Positions 47,779 through 57,185 of a DNA stretch of 64,000 nucleotides are shown piece after piece. The notes beneath the pieces were generated by a model. That model did not search any database and was not told the origin of the DNA. It saw only the letters and a list, made by a program, of their open reading frames with translations. Position 1 is the stretch's first letter; each line of letters begins with the position of its first letter. Source of the stretch: Pycnococcus provasolii (Eukaryota; Chlorophyta; Pseudoscourfieldiophyceae; Pseudoscourfieldiales; Pycnococcaceae); contig OW568866.1 of NCBI GenBank assembly GCA_938743325.2, forward strand, positions 496,001-560,000, read 5' to 3'. The position numbers were made by a program, and so were the translations under genes.

Positions 47779-48642
47779 TTACACTTCGAAACGCATGTCG
47801 CCACTGCCACAATGGAGAACATTCCTCTCGTCCAGCGCCTTCTCCAACTCGTCGTTGTTGTCAAACATCTCGACGCACTCGCCGTGCACTTCGCAGGAAA
47901 CGCTTCCAAAGATAGGCTGGCCGTCGTCGCCATGTTTGGCGCGTCGGCGCTTGCACAGCACGGTGGCCATGCGTTCGCGGCACGGCTCGCCGTTCTTGTT
48001 CACATCTATGAGCTGCGTACGAAGCTCTTTCGTAAAAGACGCCACTGCCGGCTCCTCGCCTACGACGACGATGAACGCCTTCGATGCGCCCTCGGGCCGA
48101 GACGTTCCTCCACTCAACATGAGCACGTGCAAGGCGTGCAGACTACCTGCAAAGCCCTGAAGTTGCTTCACATATCTCCGTCGATCGTTCATATGGTCGA
48201 GCATAATTACGCTGAACCACATGTCCGCCACCGTCGCAACCACCTCATCCTCCGCATCGTGACATTCAGCCGCGTCCTCGATAAGCGCCTGCAGGCGCAG
48301 ACACATGTCCACCAAGCACTCTGCGCCCTTGGCATCTTGTGCTATCTGGCGCAGTTCTTTGATTGCATCGTCACGTGCTTTCCTATTCCCTTTCCACGTC
48401 CCACTCAGCGCGACGCTCTCACTGAGCGAGGACGTGGATGGATAGTCTTCTTGCATCGTCACCTGCAGCACGCAACCACTCACGAGCACGCGCACGTCGA
48501 GAGCACCTTGGTTTGAGCTTGACGGCACGGCCGTGACTGCGGAATCGCTAAGAGCATCCTCGGCGTACTCGGGCGCGAACATGCTGCGCACCGCCTCGAG
48601 CTCCATGTCGCGACGATCCGCGTCTGTGAAGTCGTCCGCCAT
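47779..48642 (-). CDS. RWD-domain protein, RWDD3-like
   Basis: From the ATG at 48642 (MADDFTDADRRDMELEAVRS) the product is 287 residues. The N-terminal RWD domain begins with MELEAVRSMFAPEYAEDA and continues through VLVSGCVLQVTMQEDYP. The C-terminal half has WFSVIMLDHMNDRRRYVKQL and LIDVNKNGEPCRERMATVL, which parallel the conserved LDHMR...Y and VDVD..G..C.ERM segments of RWDD3 (RSUME). In animals RWDD3 enhances SUMO conjugation through Ubc9; whether that holds in an alga is unknown. No targeting signal is seen. Confidence 0.75.
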   Translation of the reverse strand: MADDFTDADRRDMELEAVRSMFAPEYAEDALSDSAVTAVPSSSNQGALDVRVLVSGCVLQVTMQEDYPSTSSLSESVALSGTWKGNRKARDDAIKELRQIAQDAKGAECLVDMCLRLQALIEDAAECHDAEDEVVATVADMWFSVIMLDHMNDRRRYVKQLQGFAGSLHALHVLMLSGGTSRPEGASKAFIVVVGEEPAVASFTKELRTQLIDVNKNGEPCRERMATVLCKRRRAKHGDDGQPIFGSVSCEVHGECVEMFDNNDELEKALDERNVLHCGSGDMRFEV

Positions 48643-48720
48643 TTTTCTCAACAAAAACTGTGAAAATCACGCATAATCCCCCACAAGGTGGATATAAAGG
48701 GGGAACTTGGGGGATCCGTT

Positions 48721-48725
48721 TTACA
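48721..48725 (-). terminator. TGTAA poly(A) signal of PPH1
   Basis: TGTAA on the coding strand about 11 bases after the stop codon. Confidence 0.55.
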
Positions 48726-48735
48726 GGTTCACTAC

Positions 48736-49965
48736 TTAGTCTTGTCGTTGACGAAGGTCCACGACGAGACACGCGACGTTGTCCTGCGTTCGCTTCTTGA
48801 GAGCGAGATTCACCAAGGCCTGCGCCGCCTCGCCGGCGGCGGACTCCGTCGTGCCAGCCTTGGTGAGGATGTTGAGCGCCTCCCGGCAAGCATCCTGGCT
48901 GCTGACGACGTCCCACAGGCCGTCTGACGCGACGATGAGGAGATCCTCCGTACCCATGCGTTCCACCTCAACCACGTCTGGGGTTGGCACCACAACTGGG
49001 AGGTCCATCGACGCCTCACGCGCCTGTCGATCTCCGTCCGCCATGAGGTCAATCTTCAGCTGGAACCTGCCCTCCTTAAATTCCCAGTCGCCGAACGCGC
49101 GGCTCACGGCGAGGATGCCGCAGACGCGGCCTTGGGCGACCCATCCTCCAGCCTGAGCAATGCGCGTCGTCTCCTCCTTCGCCAGCTGGCCGTTGCCGTA
49201 GACGCGGTGCTCTTTGGACAGGTCAAACGCCTTGCCGCCGCGGCATACCACCGCGCGCGAGTCGCCGACGTTCGCGCAGACGATGCGATCGTTTCGGACG
49301 AGAACGGAGGTGGCTGTGCTTCCAGAGTAGCACTCCGGGTCAGGCAGCTGGGCGAGCTGCGAGATGAGCTCGGTATCAGCCTGCTGATAAGCGAGCGTGA
49401 GCGGCGGCGTGAGGTGTACAGGGCAGGACACGGCGGCGCTTTCGCTCTCCGCCAACTCGCGGCTGACGGGGCTGACGACTCGCCTCGGGTCGGCGTCGAT
49501 CGCCTGGCTGAATGCGGCGTACAGGCTTCGCGATAGGATGGCACCTGCGGCGGCTCCTCCGTGTCCGTCGAAGACGCTCGCGAAGAAGTACCCGCACCTC
49601 GCCTTTGGTACGACGCTGCACGCATCCTCCATGTCCTCGCGCACACCCTGTCTGAGGCAAACTCCGTACGGCGGAGGGAAGCTTCCCACCTTGGCGCCGT
49701 TCGTGGTGAACGACGTCGACGCCTCCTCGAGTGCGTACCCAAGGTCTGGGACGCCCTTACCACCCTGTGCCGAGCTGGGTCCTTGTCCGTACAGGATCCC
49801 CGACGACGACGACGACGACGCGTCGCACGTAATACACCGACGTTGCTGATTATGCCGCTGTAAGTGGTGGTTACTTCTGACCTTAGAAGGCATACCATAC
49901 CCATATGAAGGCAAGGAACCTTTTGACGTTATTAAGGACGACGACATCGACATAAACGACGACAT
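48736..49965 (-). CDS. PPH1: Plastid PP2C phosphatase, PPH1/TAP38-like (LHCII dephosphorylation)
   Basis: A 409-residue intronless protein. The first 60 residues are a Ser/Arg/His-rich transit peptide without acids. The PP2C domain has all the usual motifs: GVREDMEDACSVV (about 112), VFDGHGGAAAG (about 132), SGSTATSVLVRNDRIVCANV (about 215), GDSRAVV, ASDGLWDVVSS (about 348) and TQDNVACLVVDL at the end. The Asp residues that hold two Mg/Mn ions are present. The segment HRVYG...AGGWVAQGRVCGILAVSRAFGDWEF closely parallels plant PPH1/TAP38. In plants this enzyme dephosphorylates LHCII and returns antenna to photosystem II. No C-terminal membrane anchor is seen here, unlike plant PPH1. Confidence 0.82.
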   Translation of the reverse strand: MSSFMSMSSSLITSKGSLPSYGYGMPSKVRSNHHLQRHNQQRRCITCDASSSSSSGILYGQGPSSAQGGKGVPDLGYALEEASTSFTTNGAKVGSFPPPYGVCLRQGVREDMEDACSVVPKARCGYFFASVFDGHGGAAAGAILSRSLYAAFSQAIDADPRRVVSPVSRELAESESAAVSCPVHLTPPLTLAYQQADTELISQLAQLPDPECYSGSTATSVLVRNDRIVCANVGDSRAVVCRGGKAFDLSKEHRVYGNGQLAKEETTRIAQAGGWVAQGRVCGILAVSRAFGDWEFKEGRFQLKIDLMADGDRQAREASMDLPVVVPTPDVVEVERMGTEDLLIVASDGLWDVVSSQDACREALNILTKAGTTESAAGEAAQALVNLALKKRTQDNVACLVVDLRQRQD

Positions 49966-50118
49966 AACTAACCCGCCGGAAAAAAAAAGATAAAATGACT
50001 CGGACGGTGGACAAGGGAAGGGGGAGGTAGGAAAGGGAGGGAGAGGGTCCCAGGGGCAGGGGGGATACCGGTTCCGACCCGTAAAGTACAGTGCTGGAAT
50101 CAGGTAATCAGACTTCAG
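49966..50118. other. Short divergent promoter region
   Basis: G- and A-rich sequence between PPH1 and the 50271 gene; no gene. Confidence 0.4.
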
Positions 50119-50141
50119 AAACCCTAACCCCGTAACCCTAG
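50119..50141 (-). promoter_or_regulatory. TTAGGG-type array upstream of PPH1
   Basis: Two CCCTAA/CCCTAG units separated by CCCGTAA on the plus strand, reading TTAGGG on the PPH1 coding strand about 154 bases before its ATG. It is also 130 bases before the plus-strand gene at 50271, in the opposite orientation. Confidence 0.5.
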
Positions 50142-50270
50142 TTGAGATTCTTTACCACGTAGATTCGCGGTTTTGTCAGTTGGTTTTGTCCCTCCTAAGG
50201 TTAGGATTTTTCCCCCTTGTTTTTGTTTGTTCTTTTTTGTTTGAGCTTTTGAGCTGGCAAGCAGCGCAGC

Positions 50271-50798
50271 ATGAGCCTCCCACCTTCACTGAAGCCTCGA
50301 GAGCCGTGTGCCCGTGTCGTGTCATTTCCACGTCTGCATATCATGTCTTCCATCGCCTCTCTCTCGCGCTCGCGTACTCATGGTACCTATAGCTTCGTTT
50401 GGGGGAGGACTTCTCACAAACACGCGTCATTGATGTCGTCGTCGTCGTCTTTAAGGAGGGTGCCTCCTCCTGCTGGTGCTGGTGCCGATCATAGTTCAAG
50501 AAACTGCTTCGCGGCTTCTTCTTCTGCGCCTGGAAGTCTGCGCCAGAGCTTGGCGTTCGTTTCTCTAAACCTCGCAAACGCAAGCCAAGCACTAGCCGCG
50601 GCTGACGCAACAACTGACGACGTAGGCACGCCCATATGGGCAGCACTCGCACTTCTTCCCATTGCGTACCTCGTCGTGCGAGGAGCGGGAGACCAGCAAA
50701 TGTACGAAAAGCAGGTCACCATCAAGGGACGCAAGAGAGGGCGATACGGCGCAAGCCTCGATGCGAGCGCCTTACAGAACGATGAGGACACCAAGTAG
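50271..50798 (+). CDS. Small organellar (probably thylakoid) membrane protein
   Basis: A 175-residue protein from the ATG at 50271; an ATG at 50343 (MSSIASLSRSRTHG) is also possible. The first 100 residues are Ser/Arg-rich without acids, followed by SLNLANASQALAAADATTDD, which could be a lumen-type cleavage site. One membrane segment follows (PIWAALALLPIAYLVVRGAG), then a basic tail KQVTIKGRKRGRYGASLDAS. The layout resembles small single-span thylakoid subunits, but I recognise no specific one. A TGTAA signal follows. Confidence 0.65.
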   Translation: MSLPPSLKPREPCARVVSFPRLHIMSSIASLSRSRTHGTYSFVWGRTSHKHASLMSSSSSLRRVPPPAGAGADHSSRNCFAASSSAPGSLRQSLAFVSLNLANASQALAAADATTDDVGTPIWAALALLPIAYLVVRGAGDQQMYEKQVTIKGRKRGRYGASLDASALQNDEDTK

Positions 50799-50840
50799 AA
50801 AAGAACGAAAAGAAGGAAAAGAAAAAGAAAAACATTTTTG

Positions 50841-50845
50841 TGTAA
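50841..50845 (+). terminator. TGTAA poly(A) signal of the small organellar gene
   Basis: TGTAA about 42 bases after the stop codon. Confidence 0.6.
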
Positions 50846-50894
50846 CAAGGTTTCTCTGACGTTTTTCACGTCCAAAATGAAGCAGAATGTTTTG

Positions 50895-50899
50895 TTACA
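50895..50899 (-). terminator. TGTAA poly(A) signal of the capping enzyme
   Basis: TGTAA on the coding strand about 20 bases after the stop codon. The two convergent TGTAA signals are some 50 bases apart. Confidence 0.6.
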
Positions 50900-50918
50900 A
50901 GTGTGCTGTATGTAGTGT

Positions 50919-53549
50919 CTATCTACCGAGCGCGCCTTTCAACTTCGCCAAGGCTGCTGCTTGAGCTGACGCGGCGGAGGAGGCTGCGCCTGGTGCGTTC
51001 GCTGAAGGCTGCGGCGGAGGCGATTCAGAGGGAGGTGGTTGCTGGGCAGAGACGGAAGGAGCTTCCAGCGCAGCAGACTCTTGTGGGAAAGGAGCTGTCC
51101 CCACCGCTGCTGTCGGAGCCGTCGTCCCCACCGCCGCCGCCGTCGCCGCCGCCGCCGCCGCCGCTCCTCGTTCCCATTTCGGGTTGCCAAGGAGCGCGGC
51201 AATCAACTCGTCCTCAGTCAGATTGTCCTCAATGCTTCTCACGACAGCTCGAAACACGCTCTCGTGATTCGCACGCATCTTGTCCGTGCGACTTCTCATG
51301 TACGCCCACGCGCGCACTCCCGTGTCGTAGTAGCACTCGATGACCGCTCTGCGACAAATCGACTCGAAGCACTCCGCCACCAGCTGACGGGATGTCGTCA
51401 GACGCGCATCAGGCACGGGCACGCTCTCACCGCCCCCTCCCATCACGAAGAGGCGGCATGTGTTCACCGCGCTACCGAGCGCTACCACCTGCTCATTGCT
51501 GAGCGGCTGTGTGAAATCTATTGCCTCGATGATCTGCTGCAGCGAGGGATCTAGCGGAGGCATTTCCACCTCGAAGTCGACGCTGTTCTCGTGAGCAGGC
51601 TTCCACTTCAGAATCGTCTGCGTCGACCCGCGCACGTACGCCGCAGCCCAGTCCTGCAGCACCACGCCGTCGTGCTTGTGGCTCAGATTGCGCATGATGT
51701 TGTCGAACAGCTTGCGAACCCGGCTCGCGGGGAAGAAATCCTTCAAGCGCACCTTGAACGGCTCGCGCTCGTGGTGATACCACAGTGGAATTTTCTTTTC
51801 GTGCAGGGCCCTTTCCATGGTGTCCCTCTCCTCCTTTTTCGGGTTGAGCACGAGCTTTCCCGCAAGCTTGTAGCGCTTAGCGAACGGCTCGCCGCAGAGC
51901 GAATTGTGTCCCTCCGACATCATATCGTACACGAGATAGCGGCGCATCATCACGCCCTGACTCCTGTCCACGTCGTTGATCATCTCGCCGTCCAGCAGGA
52001 CTCCGTCATGACACTGCCCCTTGCGAAGTGGTGGGACGGGGAAGCGCATCTGCAGTCGTCGCATCTCAAACTTGCGATTCATCACGTACACGCCCCACTT
52101 CGAGATGTACAGCATGTAACGCGTGCCATCCGCCTTCCACGTGACGTAGTATGAGTGCAATTCGCACCGTGCATCGCTTGCATTCTGCACGACGCCATCC
52201 TCGTTCACCGGCGGACTCGCGAGCACAACCTCGCGCAAGTTTGCCCTGTCGAGGCTAATCGGCTGGGCTCCAGGAAATGCGCTCGGCCCTAGTCTCTCCG
52301 TGAGACTGCGTGGCTTGCCCTCGATAAGCCGCCATATCTCTCGACGCACGTACTCTTCCTCGTTCGCGTCCACAACCTCGCCTAAGCTGTCGAGGTTGTC
52401 GTGGGCAAGCTCTCTCTTACGCACCTCAAAATTTGGGTCGTCGAGACGCACCGTCGAGCCGCTCGACGTTGGCACGGGCGGCATCACGTCGTCGCTGGTT
52501 GGTGCATTCGCTGCGTCGTCTTCCGCAGGCTCGGGCCAGCGTGGCGACGCGCACGCCGGCGCACCGCCGCCAAAGGGAACGTGGCGAGGACTTGCCGGCG
52601 CGGACGGACCAGACTCTTCGTCGTCCCTTCTCTTCCACGCAGGTCGCTCGCACGGCGGCAGCGATGTCGAGCGCCGTTCGTAGCAGTTGTCGAAGATTGC
52701 CGCAACGTACGCTGGCTTGTATATTCCTGGCGACCGGATTCCACGAAAGTGCACGATGGCTTCCTTTGGACGAAGCTGCCCCATGCTCATTCGCATGAAG
52801 TAGTTGACAATCATGGTACCCGTTCGATTGAACCCGTGCGTGCAGTGCACAAGAACGTAACGCGGCGCAGGTGCAGGCGGAGGTGGTGCGTCCGGAGGAA
52901 GTAGCATCCTGGCATGTCTGTGTTCCTCGGCGACACGAATCTGGTCACGCATCTGGAACTCTTGGACGTAGAAGCAAAACGCCGAGATGGCCTCCGGGCT
53001 TGGGCACTCGTCTCGTCCGACGCAAGGCACACGAACGCGTTCCACGCCAAGGTTGCTGAATTCCTGCGGGTTGTAGTAGCGGCTTGAGTTCGTCAGGTCG
53101 ATGACAAGTCCGAGCTGTCTTCCAGCCATTCTCTGTCGTTCGACAGCCATCTGAGGCGTGTATCTGTTGGTGTCCGGGTCCTGCAGGCTGGCGTCGTACT
53201 GCAAACCGAGCGGCACTTTGGATGGAATGAGGCTCCCCCACGGCTCACCAGCGGGTGGACATGCCTCCCACCCGTCAGGCACGGCTAATCTGAGCGCATT
53301 AATCTGTGGCAAAGTGTTTAAAGCTGCGGCACGCACGCCAGCCGCTTGACTTTTCTGCCTTTTCGCAGGTCGACCATCTGCGCCCCCCATCGCGCCGTCA
53401 ACAGACGAGATATGAGAAGGCCCCAAAGACTCAGGAGGCGTGAACTGAGACGCGGCTGCAGCAGCAACTCTTTGCTGCTCCTGCTCGACAAGCCGCGCCT
53501 GCATCTGCGCCTTGCGACGCGCGCGCTCCTCCTGAAGGCGCGCAGCCAT
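50919..53549 (-). CDS. Bifunctional mRNA capping enzyme (RNA triphosphatase + guanylyltransferase)
   Basis: From the ATG at 53549 (MAARLQEERARRKAQMQ) the product is 876 residues. After a coiled N-terminus the Cys-phosphatase-type RNA triphosphatase domain ends with the P-loop HCTHGFNRTGTM (about 235). An acidic linker follows. The guanylyltransferase domain starts near 425, with the catalytic Lys in YVTWKADGTRYML (about 470). Later come DGVLLDGEMIND, KHDGVVLQDW and ILKWKPAHENSVDFEV (nucleotidyltransferase motifs III, IV and V). An OB-fold part and an Ala/Pro-rich tail complete it. It caps nascent mRNA in the nucleus, removing the gamma phosphate and adding GMP. The fused Cys-type layout is that of plants and animals, unlike the metal-dependent triphosphatase of fungi and many protists. 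Confidence 0.92.
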   Translation of the reverse strand: MAARLQEERARRKAQMQARLVEQEQQRVAAAAASQFTPPESLGPSHISSVDGAMGGADGRPAKRQKSQAAGVRAAALNTLPQINALRLAVPDGWEACPPAGEPWGSLIPSKVPLGLQYDASLQDPDTNRYTPQMAVERQRMAGRQLGLVIDLTNSSRYYNPQEFSNLGVERVRVPCVGRDECPSPEAISAFCFYVQEFQMRDQIRVAEEHRHARMLLPPDAPPPPAPAPRYVLVHCTHGFNRTGTMIVNYFMRMSMGQLRPKEAIVHFRGIRSPGIYKPAYVAAIFDNCYERRSTSLPPCERPAWKRRDDEESGPSAPASPRHVPFGGGAPACASPRWPEPAEDDAANAPTSDDVMPPVPTSSGSTVRLDDPNFEVRKRELAHDNLDSLGEVVDANEEEYVRREIWRLIEGKPRSLTERLGPSAFPGAQPISLDRANLREVVLASPPVNEDGVVQNASDARCELHSYYVTWKADGTRYMLYISKWGVYVMNRKFEMRRLQMRFPVPPLRKGQCHDGVLLDGEMINDVDRSQGVMMRRYLVYDMMSEGHNSLCGEPFAKRYKLAGKLVLNPKKEERDTMERALHEKKIPLWYHHEREPFKVRLKDFFPASRVRKLFDNIMRNLSHKHDGVVLQDWAAAYVRGSTQTILKWKPAHENSVDFEVEMPPLDPSLQQIIEAIDFTQPLSNEQVVALGSAVNTCRLFVMGGGGESVPVPDARLTTSRQLVAECFESICRRAVIECYYDTGVRAWAYMRSRTDKMRANHESVFRAVVRSIEDNLTEDELIAALLGNPKWERGAAAAAAATAAAVGTTAPTAAVGTAPFPQESAALEAPSVSAQQPPPSESPPPQPSANAPGAASSAASAQAAALAKLKGALGR

Positions 53550-53650
53550 GATATGATTCGAGATGAGGCACCCGCCGAAAGAAAAAATGAAGAAAACTCT
53601 CGAGAAGGAGCAGAAAACGAAAAAAAATGGAAAAAAATGGAAAAAACGCA

Positions 53651-53680
53651 AAACCCGAACCCGAACCCAAAAACCCTAAA
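53651..53680 (-). promoter_or_regulatory. TTAGGG-type array upstream of the capping enzyme
   Basis: CCCGAA, CCCGAA and CCCTAAA units on the plus strand, reading TTTAGGG...TTCGGG on the coding strand, about 102 bases before the ATG at 53549. It also lies about 113 bases before the plus-strand EDRF1-like gene in the opposite orientation. Confidence 0.5.
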
Positions 53681-53792
53681 CAAATAAAGTTTATTTAGTT
53701 TGCCCCCTCATATTCTCATTTTCACATTTTATCATTTTGGGAATATTCCACATCCGTGTCAGCAGTAGTCACTGTACTCGTCGTCGTTGGCG

Positions 53793-56700
53793 ATGGCGTC
53801 GTCGTCGTCGTCGTCATCGTCGGCGGAAGCTGGTGGTGGTGATATGATGATGCCGCGATTCAATACGCTCACGCCGGGAACGGACCTGACGCGCGCGCCC
53901 GTGCAATTCACTACCACACGCAGCTCGGAGGGGTCGGAACTCGGTGTGTTCACACACGCAAACGCCTCGTCGTCACCTTCGGCATTCCACTCAGGCCACT
54001 CACACCACGCTCATGCTGGGCAATTTGGCGCACACGGGTTTTGGGGGGGTGCTCACAGTCCTGGTGCAGGCAAATTCCACCGCGGGTCGCTAGACCCGTG
54101 GTGGACGTCAGCGGCACACGCGCCTTGGCAGCACGACGGTCATACGAATAGCGCAGGGGGCGGAACCAACGGAAGCGAACTCCAAATATCGTCCGGGTGG
54201 TCGCCGTGGGCATCAAATACAGACGAACGAAGTACACCAGACTTTCTAGCAGACGTGCGCGCCATTCGAGGCATCTTCAGGCCTGCTGACGTGCACGAGG
54301 AAGCGAGAACGACGCCAACGCACCAGCCACTCAGTCTCGCGGTGCACAAACTAACCGACGAGACGTACATTCTAGACGATGCAGAAAAGCTGGCTGCGGC
54401 TGTACAGCGCGCTTGGCTCGGTGATGCGGCGCAGACTGAGGAACAGCACCTCCCACTGTCCCTGCTCGACGACATCAGGGCTGTGGACCCACTGCTTGTG
54501 CAGGATGCGTACGAGTCATCATCCGTGGCAACGGAGGAAGCGGGGGATGCTGACCGCATCCAGTTTGCCGTCGACGACGAAGAAGAAGATGATGATGACG
54601 ATGATGAAGTAGGCTTCGACGAGGATCAAATTCGCGACTACAATAATCACCACGAACAACGACAGCAACCAAATCGCATTGAAAATGAAAACGATGGTTG
54701 GACTGCCGTTGCCACGGGCCGTCGGCGTGGCAAGCGATGGTCGGCACAGCCATCTCCTCAAGCGATCGACAACAATGGCCAGAAGACGACATCTGACGTC
54801 GACGCAGCTATTCCACGACATCCATTCATGCTCCTATCGTCTCAGGCAACGGGTGAAGATGACGAAGATGACTTGGATCACAGCGATGGCGATAGCGAGG
54901 CTCCAGCGGACATGTCTCTCATGCTCGCCAGTGACAGCGCCAGCATCAACAACGAGGCGAGCAAGCTGCAGCAACTCCAGCGATCTCTCGTCAGTCACAC
55001 GCTCTCTCTCGAGCACACGCTGCGTTCGCTCGAGCTCTCAGACTCCGAGAAGAAGCTTGGCACATCGCCGCAGCCCGATCTTCCAACATCAGCGCACGAT
55101 GCTAGCTCCCCGCGACACCACGGCACGCAGCATGCTGGTCACAGGCGGCGATTCCTGCACGACTGGCGTCCAGAGGGCTCGACACTCCGCCTCGCGGTGG
55201 AGAGTGACGTGGGGGTCTTTCAGCTGCCGAACGGAGCACCTGTCGCACTTCACATTGCCACCGTGCCAAGTGGCAACACGGCGGGCGGTTCGGCGGAGGT
55301 ACTTGATCGCGAGGTTGTCTATCCCGTGTGGATCGACTCTGTCAGCGCCAACGCAACCGAAGCGGCGGTATGCTACGTCAACAGCGACGGATGTATCCAA
55401 GGATACGACATGTGCCATGTTGACGATCTGCCCCGTCGGAGTCTTCCAGCATTCGATCGTGGTGCGAGCCTGGAGCGCGGCGTGCGTGTCCTTGAGTTTC
55501 TCAAGGATTCACTCAAGCACAAGCACAACGGAACAACTCACTGGCTGCTTTCGGACTCTAATACGGGAGAGCTGCATCTCTACGACGCCACACGCCTGCT
55601 CCAGGGTGCCAGTAAGGACTCTGCGGCATCTTCACGGCGTCGTCGGTCGTCGGCGCATCCGCCGGAAGATGCTAACGTGTCGGAGGTACGTGCGTCGACG
55701 TCTCGACTTTCAAACCAACGTGCACGTGCGCTAGCGAGCGTCATGCTCACGCCTTTGGATGGGAGCAGAGCGAGTGCGATCATCGCACCACCTGTCACTT
55801 CTTTCGAGGGAACGGATGCAGCAGATAATGCGCTGCGCGCCATCTCACGCGCCGTAGAGAAGCTGGAGGAGCCACTCGCACGACTCGGGGATCGTGGGCA
55901 TTGCTCGTCCAAGGGTGTTGCCGCCGTCGCTGTCTGGGACGCGGCGGCCCTCGAGCTTGGCCTTGGCCACCTCGACGCTGCTCGTCTGCTGCTTCACGCT
56001 GGCGCGTCACCTGGCTCAGTCGCGGGCGTTGATTCGGCACCATCGCAGAGCGCGGTGGGCGCCGCAGTGCTGCTTGTGGAAAAGGGCCTTCGTCACCTGC
56101 TTCGTGCCGGTGCATCTGGTGCATCTGCCCCGCTGCTGACGCGTGCACAGCGCTTCCTTGGGATGTGTCTGCTGCGCCGCGCGGCAAATTCTCTGGAAAA
56201 TGCCACGAACGCACAGGAGGCGCGCGCGGCTGCCGTGGACGTCATGAGAGCGTCAAAGGCTGCGAAGACAGCGCTTCGTGTGGCGCAGAGCATGGCTCAA
56301 GACGCGGCGGAGGACGTCGTCGCGTGCCGCCTGCTCTGTGCGGAGGTCAGCTTCCTCGCGGCGGCGGATCCGTGTCTTGGTGCGGTGGAAACGACGCGAC
56401 ATCTCCACGGGAGCGTGGGACACGTGTTCGGTTGCCACGACGTCTTCGCACGCTGGGGTGAAAATCGCAGTATAGGGTCCTATATTGATGTGCCAGACAA
56501 CAGCGTGGACGATAATGCATCGAACGCCGTGCGTGGGATCCTCAGCCGTGACGCCGCACGCTCTCTTGATGCCGCATTGCAGACTCTTGTAACCGTCGAG
56601 AGATCTGGCGGTGGTGACGGCGGTGGGTGGCACGCCGTGTATGAGGCTGCACTTCGCGCGCGTATGCGAGGTGGAACGGCGTCCACACTGTCGCCTCTGC

Positions 56701-56831
56701 CTCAACAGGCCGCATCAGGTGCCGGCCCTTGTCAAAGCGGAGATGGCGGGGAAATAGCAGGTGCGATGGCACGCCTGATTGCGGTGTGCGAGGATGCGCT
56801 ACGCAGGCGTGGTGGTGGTAGCACCTCTTAA
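53793..56831 (+). CDS. EDRF1-like protein
   Basis: From the ATG at 53793 (MASSSSSSSSAEAGG) the product is 1,012 residues, intronless. The N-terminal third is disordered, Ser/His/Gly- and Asp-rich, with LSLAVHKLTDETYILDDAEK near 185. The recognisable domain is near 505-610: VVYPVWIDSVSANATEAAVC, IQGYDMCHVDDLP, then VLEFLKDSLKHKHNGTTHWL and ELHLYDATRLL. These follow the order of the vertebrate EDRF1 segment with DYWLDNL, VQKYEMIKTEEIP, NILSFLKSNC and TYWLF...KLYDLT. The C-terminal 350 residues are Ala-rich and helical, as in EDRF1. Its molecular function is poorly defined (linked to transcription in erythroid cells); in algae it is unknown. Confidence 0.72.
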   Translation: MASSSSSSSSAEAGGGDMMMPRFNTLTPGTDLTRAPVQFTTTRSSEGSELGVFTHANASSSPSAFHSGHSHHAHAGQFGAHGFWGGAHSPGAGKFHRGSLDPWWTSAAHAPWQHDGHTNSAGGGTNGSELQISSGWSPWASNTDERSTPDFLADVRAIRGIFRPADVHEEARTTPTHQPLSLAVHKLTDETYILDDAEKLAAAVQRAWLGDAAQTEEQHLPLSLLDDIRAVDPLLVQDAYESSSVATEEAGDADRIQFAVDDEEEDDDDDDEVGFDEDQIRDYNNHHEQRQQPNRIENENDGWTAVATGRRRGKRWSAQPSPQAIDNNGQKTTSDVDAAIPRHPFMLLSSQATGEDDEDDLDHSDGDSEAPADMSLMLASDSASINNEASKLQQLQRSLVSHTLSLEHTLRSLELSDSEKKLGTSPQPDLPTSAHDASSPRHHGTQHAGHRRRFLHDWRPEGSTLRLAVESDVGVFQLPNGAPVALHIATVPSGNTAGGSAEVLDREVVYPVWIDSVSANATEAAVCYVNSDGCIQGYDMCHVDDLPRRSLPAFDRGASLERGVRVLEFLKDSLKHKHNGTTHWLLSDSNTGELHLYDATRLLQGASKDSAASSRRRRSSAHPPEDANVSEVRASTSRLSNQRARALASVMLTPLDGSRASAIIAPPVTSFEGTDAADNALRAISRAVEKLEEPLARLGDRGHCSSKGVAAVAVWDAAALELGLGHLDAARLLLHAGASPGSVAGVDSAPSQSAVGAAVLLVEKGLRHLLRAGASGASAPLLTRAQRFLGMCLLRRAANSLENATNAQEARAAAVDVMRASKAAKTALRVAQSMAQDAAEDVVACRLLCAEVSFLAAADPCLGAVETTRHLHGSVGHVFGCHDVFARWGENRSIGSYIDVPDNSVDDNASNAVRGILSRDAARSLDAALQTLVTVERSGGGDGGGWHAVYEAALRARMRGGTASTLSPLPQQAASGAGPCQSGDGGEIAGAMARLIAVCEDALRRRGGGSTS

Positions 56832-57185
56832 CTTTACCTCGATAGAAATTTTGTCTTGTTTTCTTCTTTAAATGTAAATCATTTTGTTTTGTTGTACTCT
56901 AAGTAATCATCCTTGTCTGCACATGCATACTCTAGGTAAAGTAGTAAGTGTGACTTTTCAGTCATCGTGTTGATATGCACGGTTGGTGGCGATGGTGACG
57001 ACAACAACGACAACAAGCGCAGGTGGAGCTCTCACGCCGGACGCATACGAAAAGCGGCCTGTATCGTAGCTTCGAAATCACCACCAGCGCCATGTACAAT
57101 CATGCTGCTGAATGGTGAACGTGAATGGTGTGAATGGACGACCGTTGGACAAGGTAAAGTACGTTCAATTACTGAATGAGCGATC
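56832..57185. other. Intergenic region between convergent genes
   Basis: About 350 bases: the 3' flank of the EDRF1-like gene with its TGTAA signal, then a CAACAACGACAACAA tract near 57000. No gene is seen. Confidence 0.4.
56873..56877 (+). terminator. TGTAA poly(A) signal of the EDRF1-like gene
   Basis: TGTAA about 42 bases after the stop codon, in an AT-rich stretch. Confidence 0.55.
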
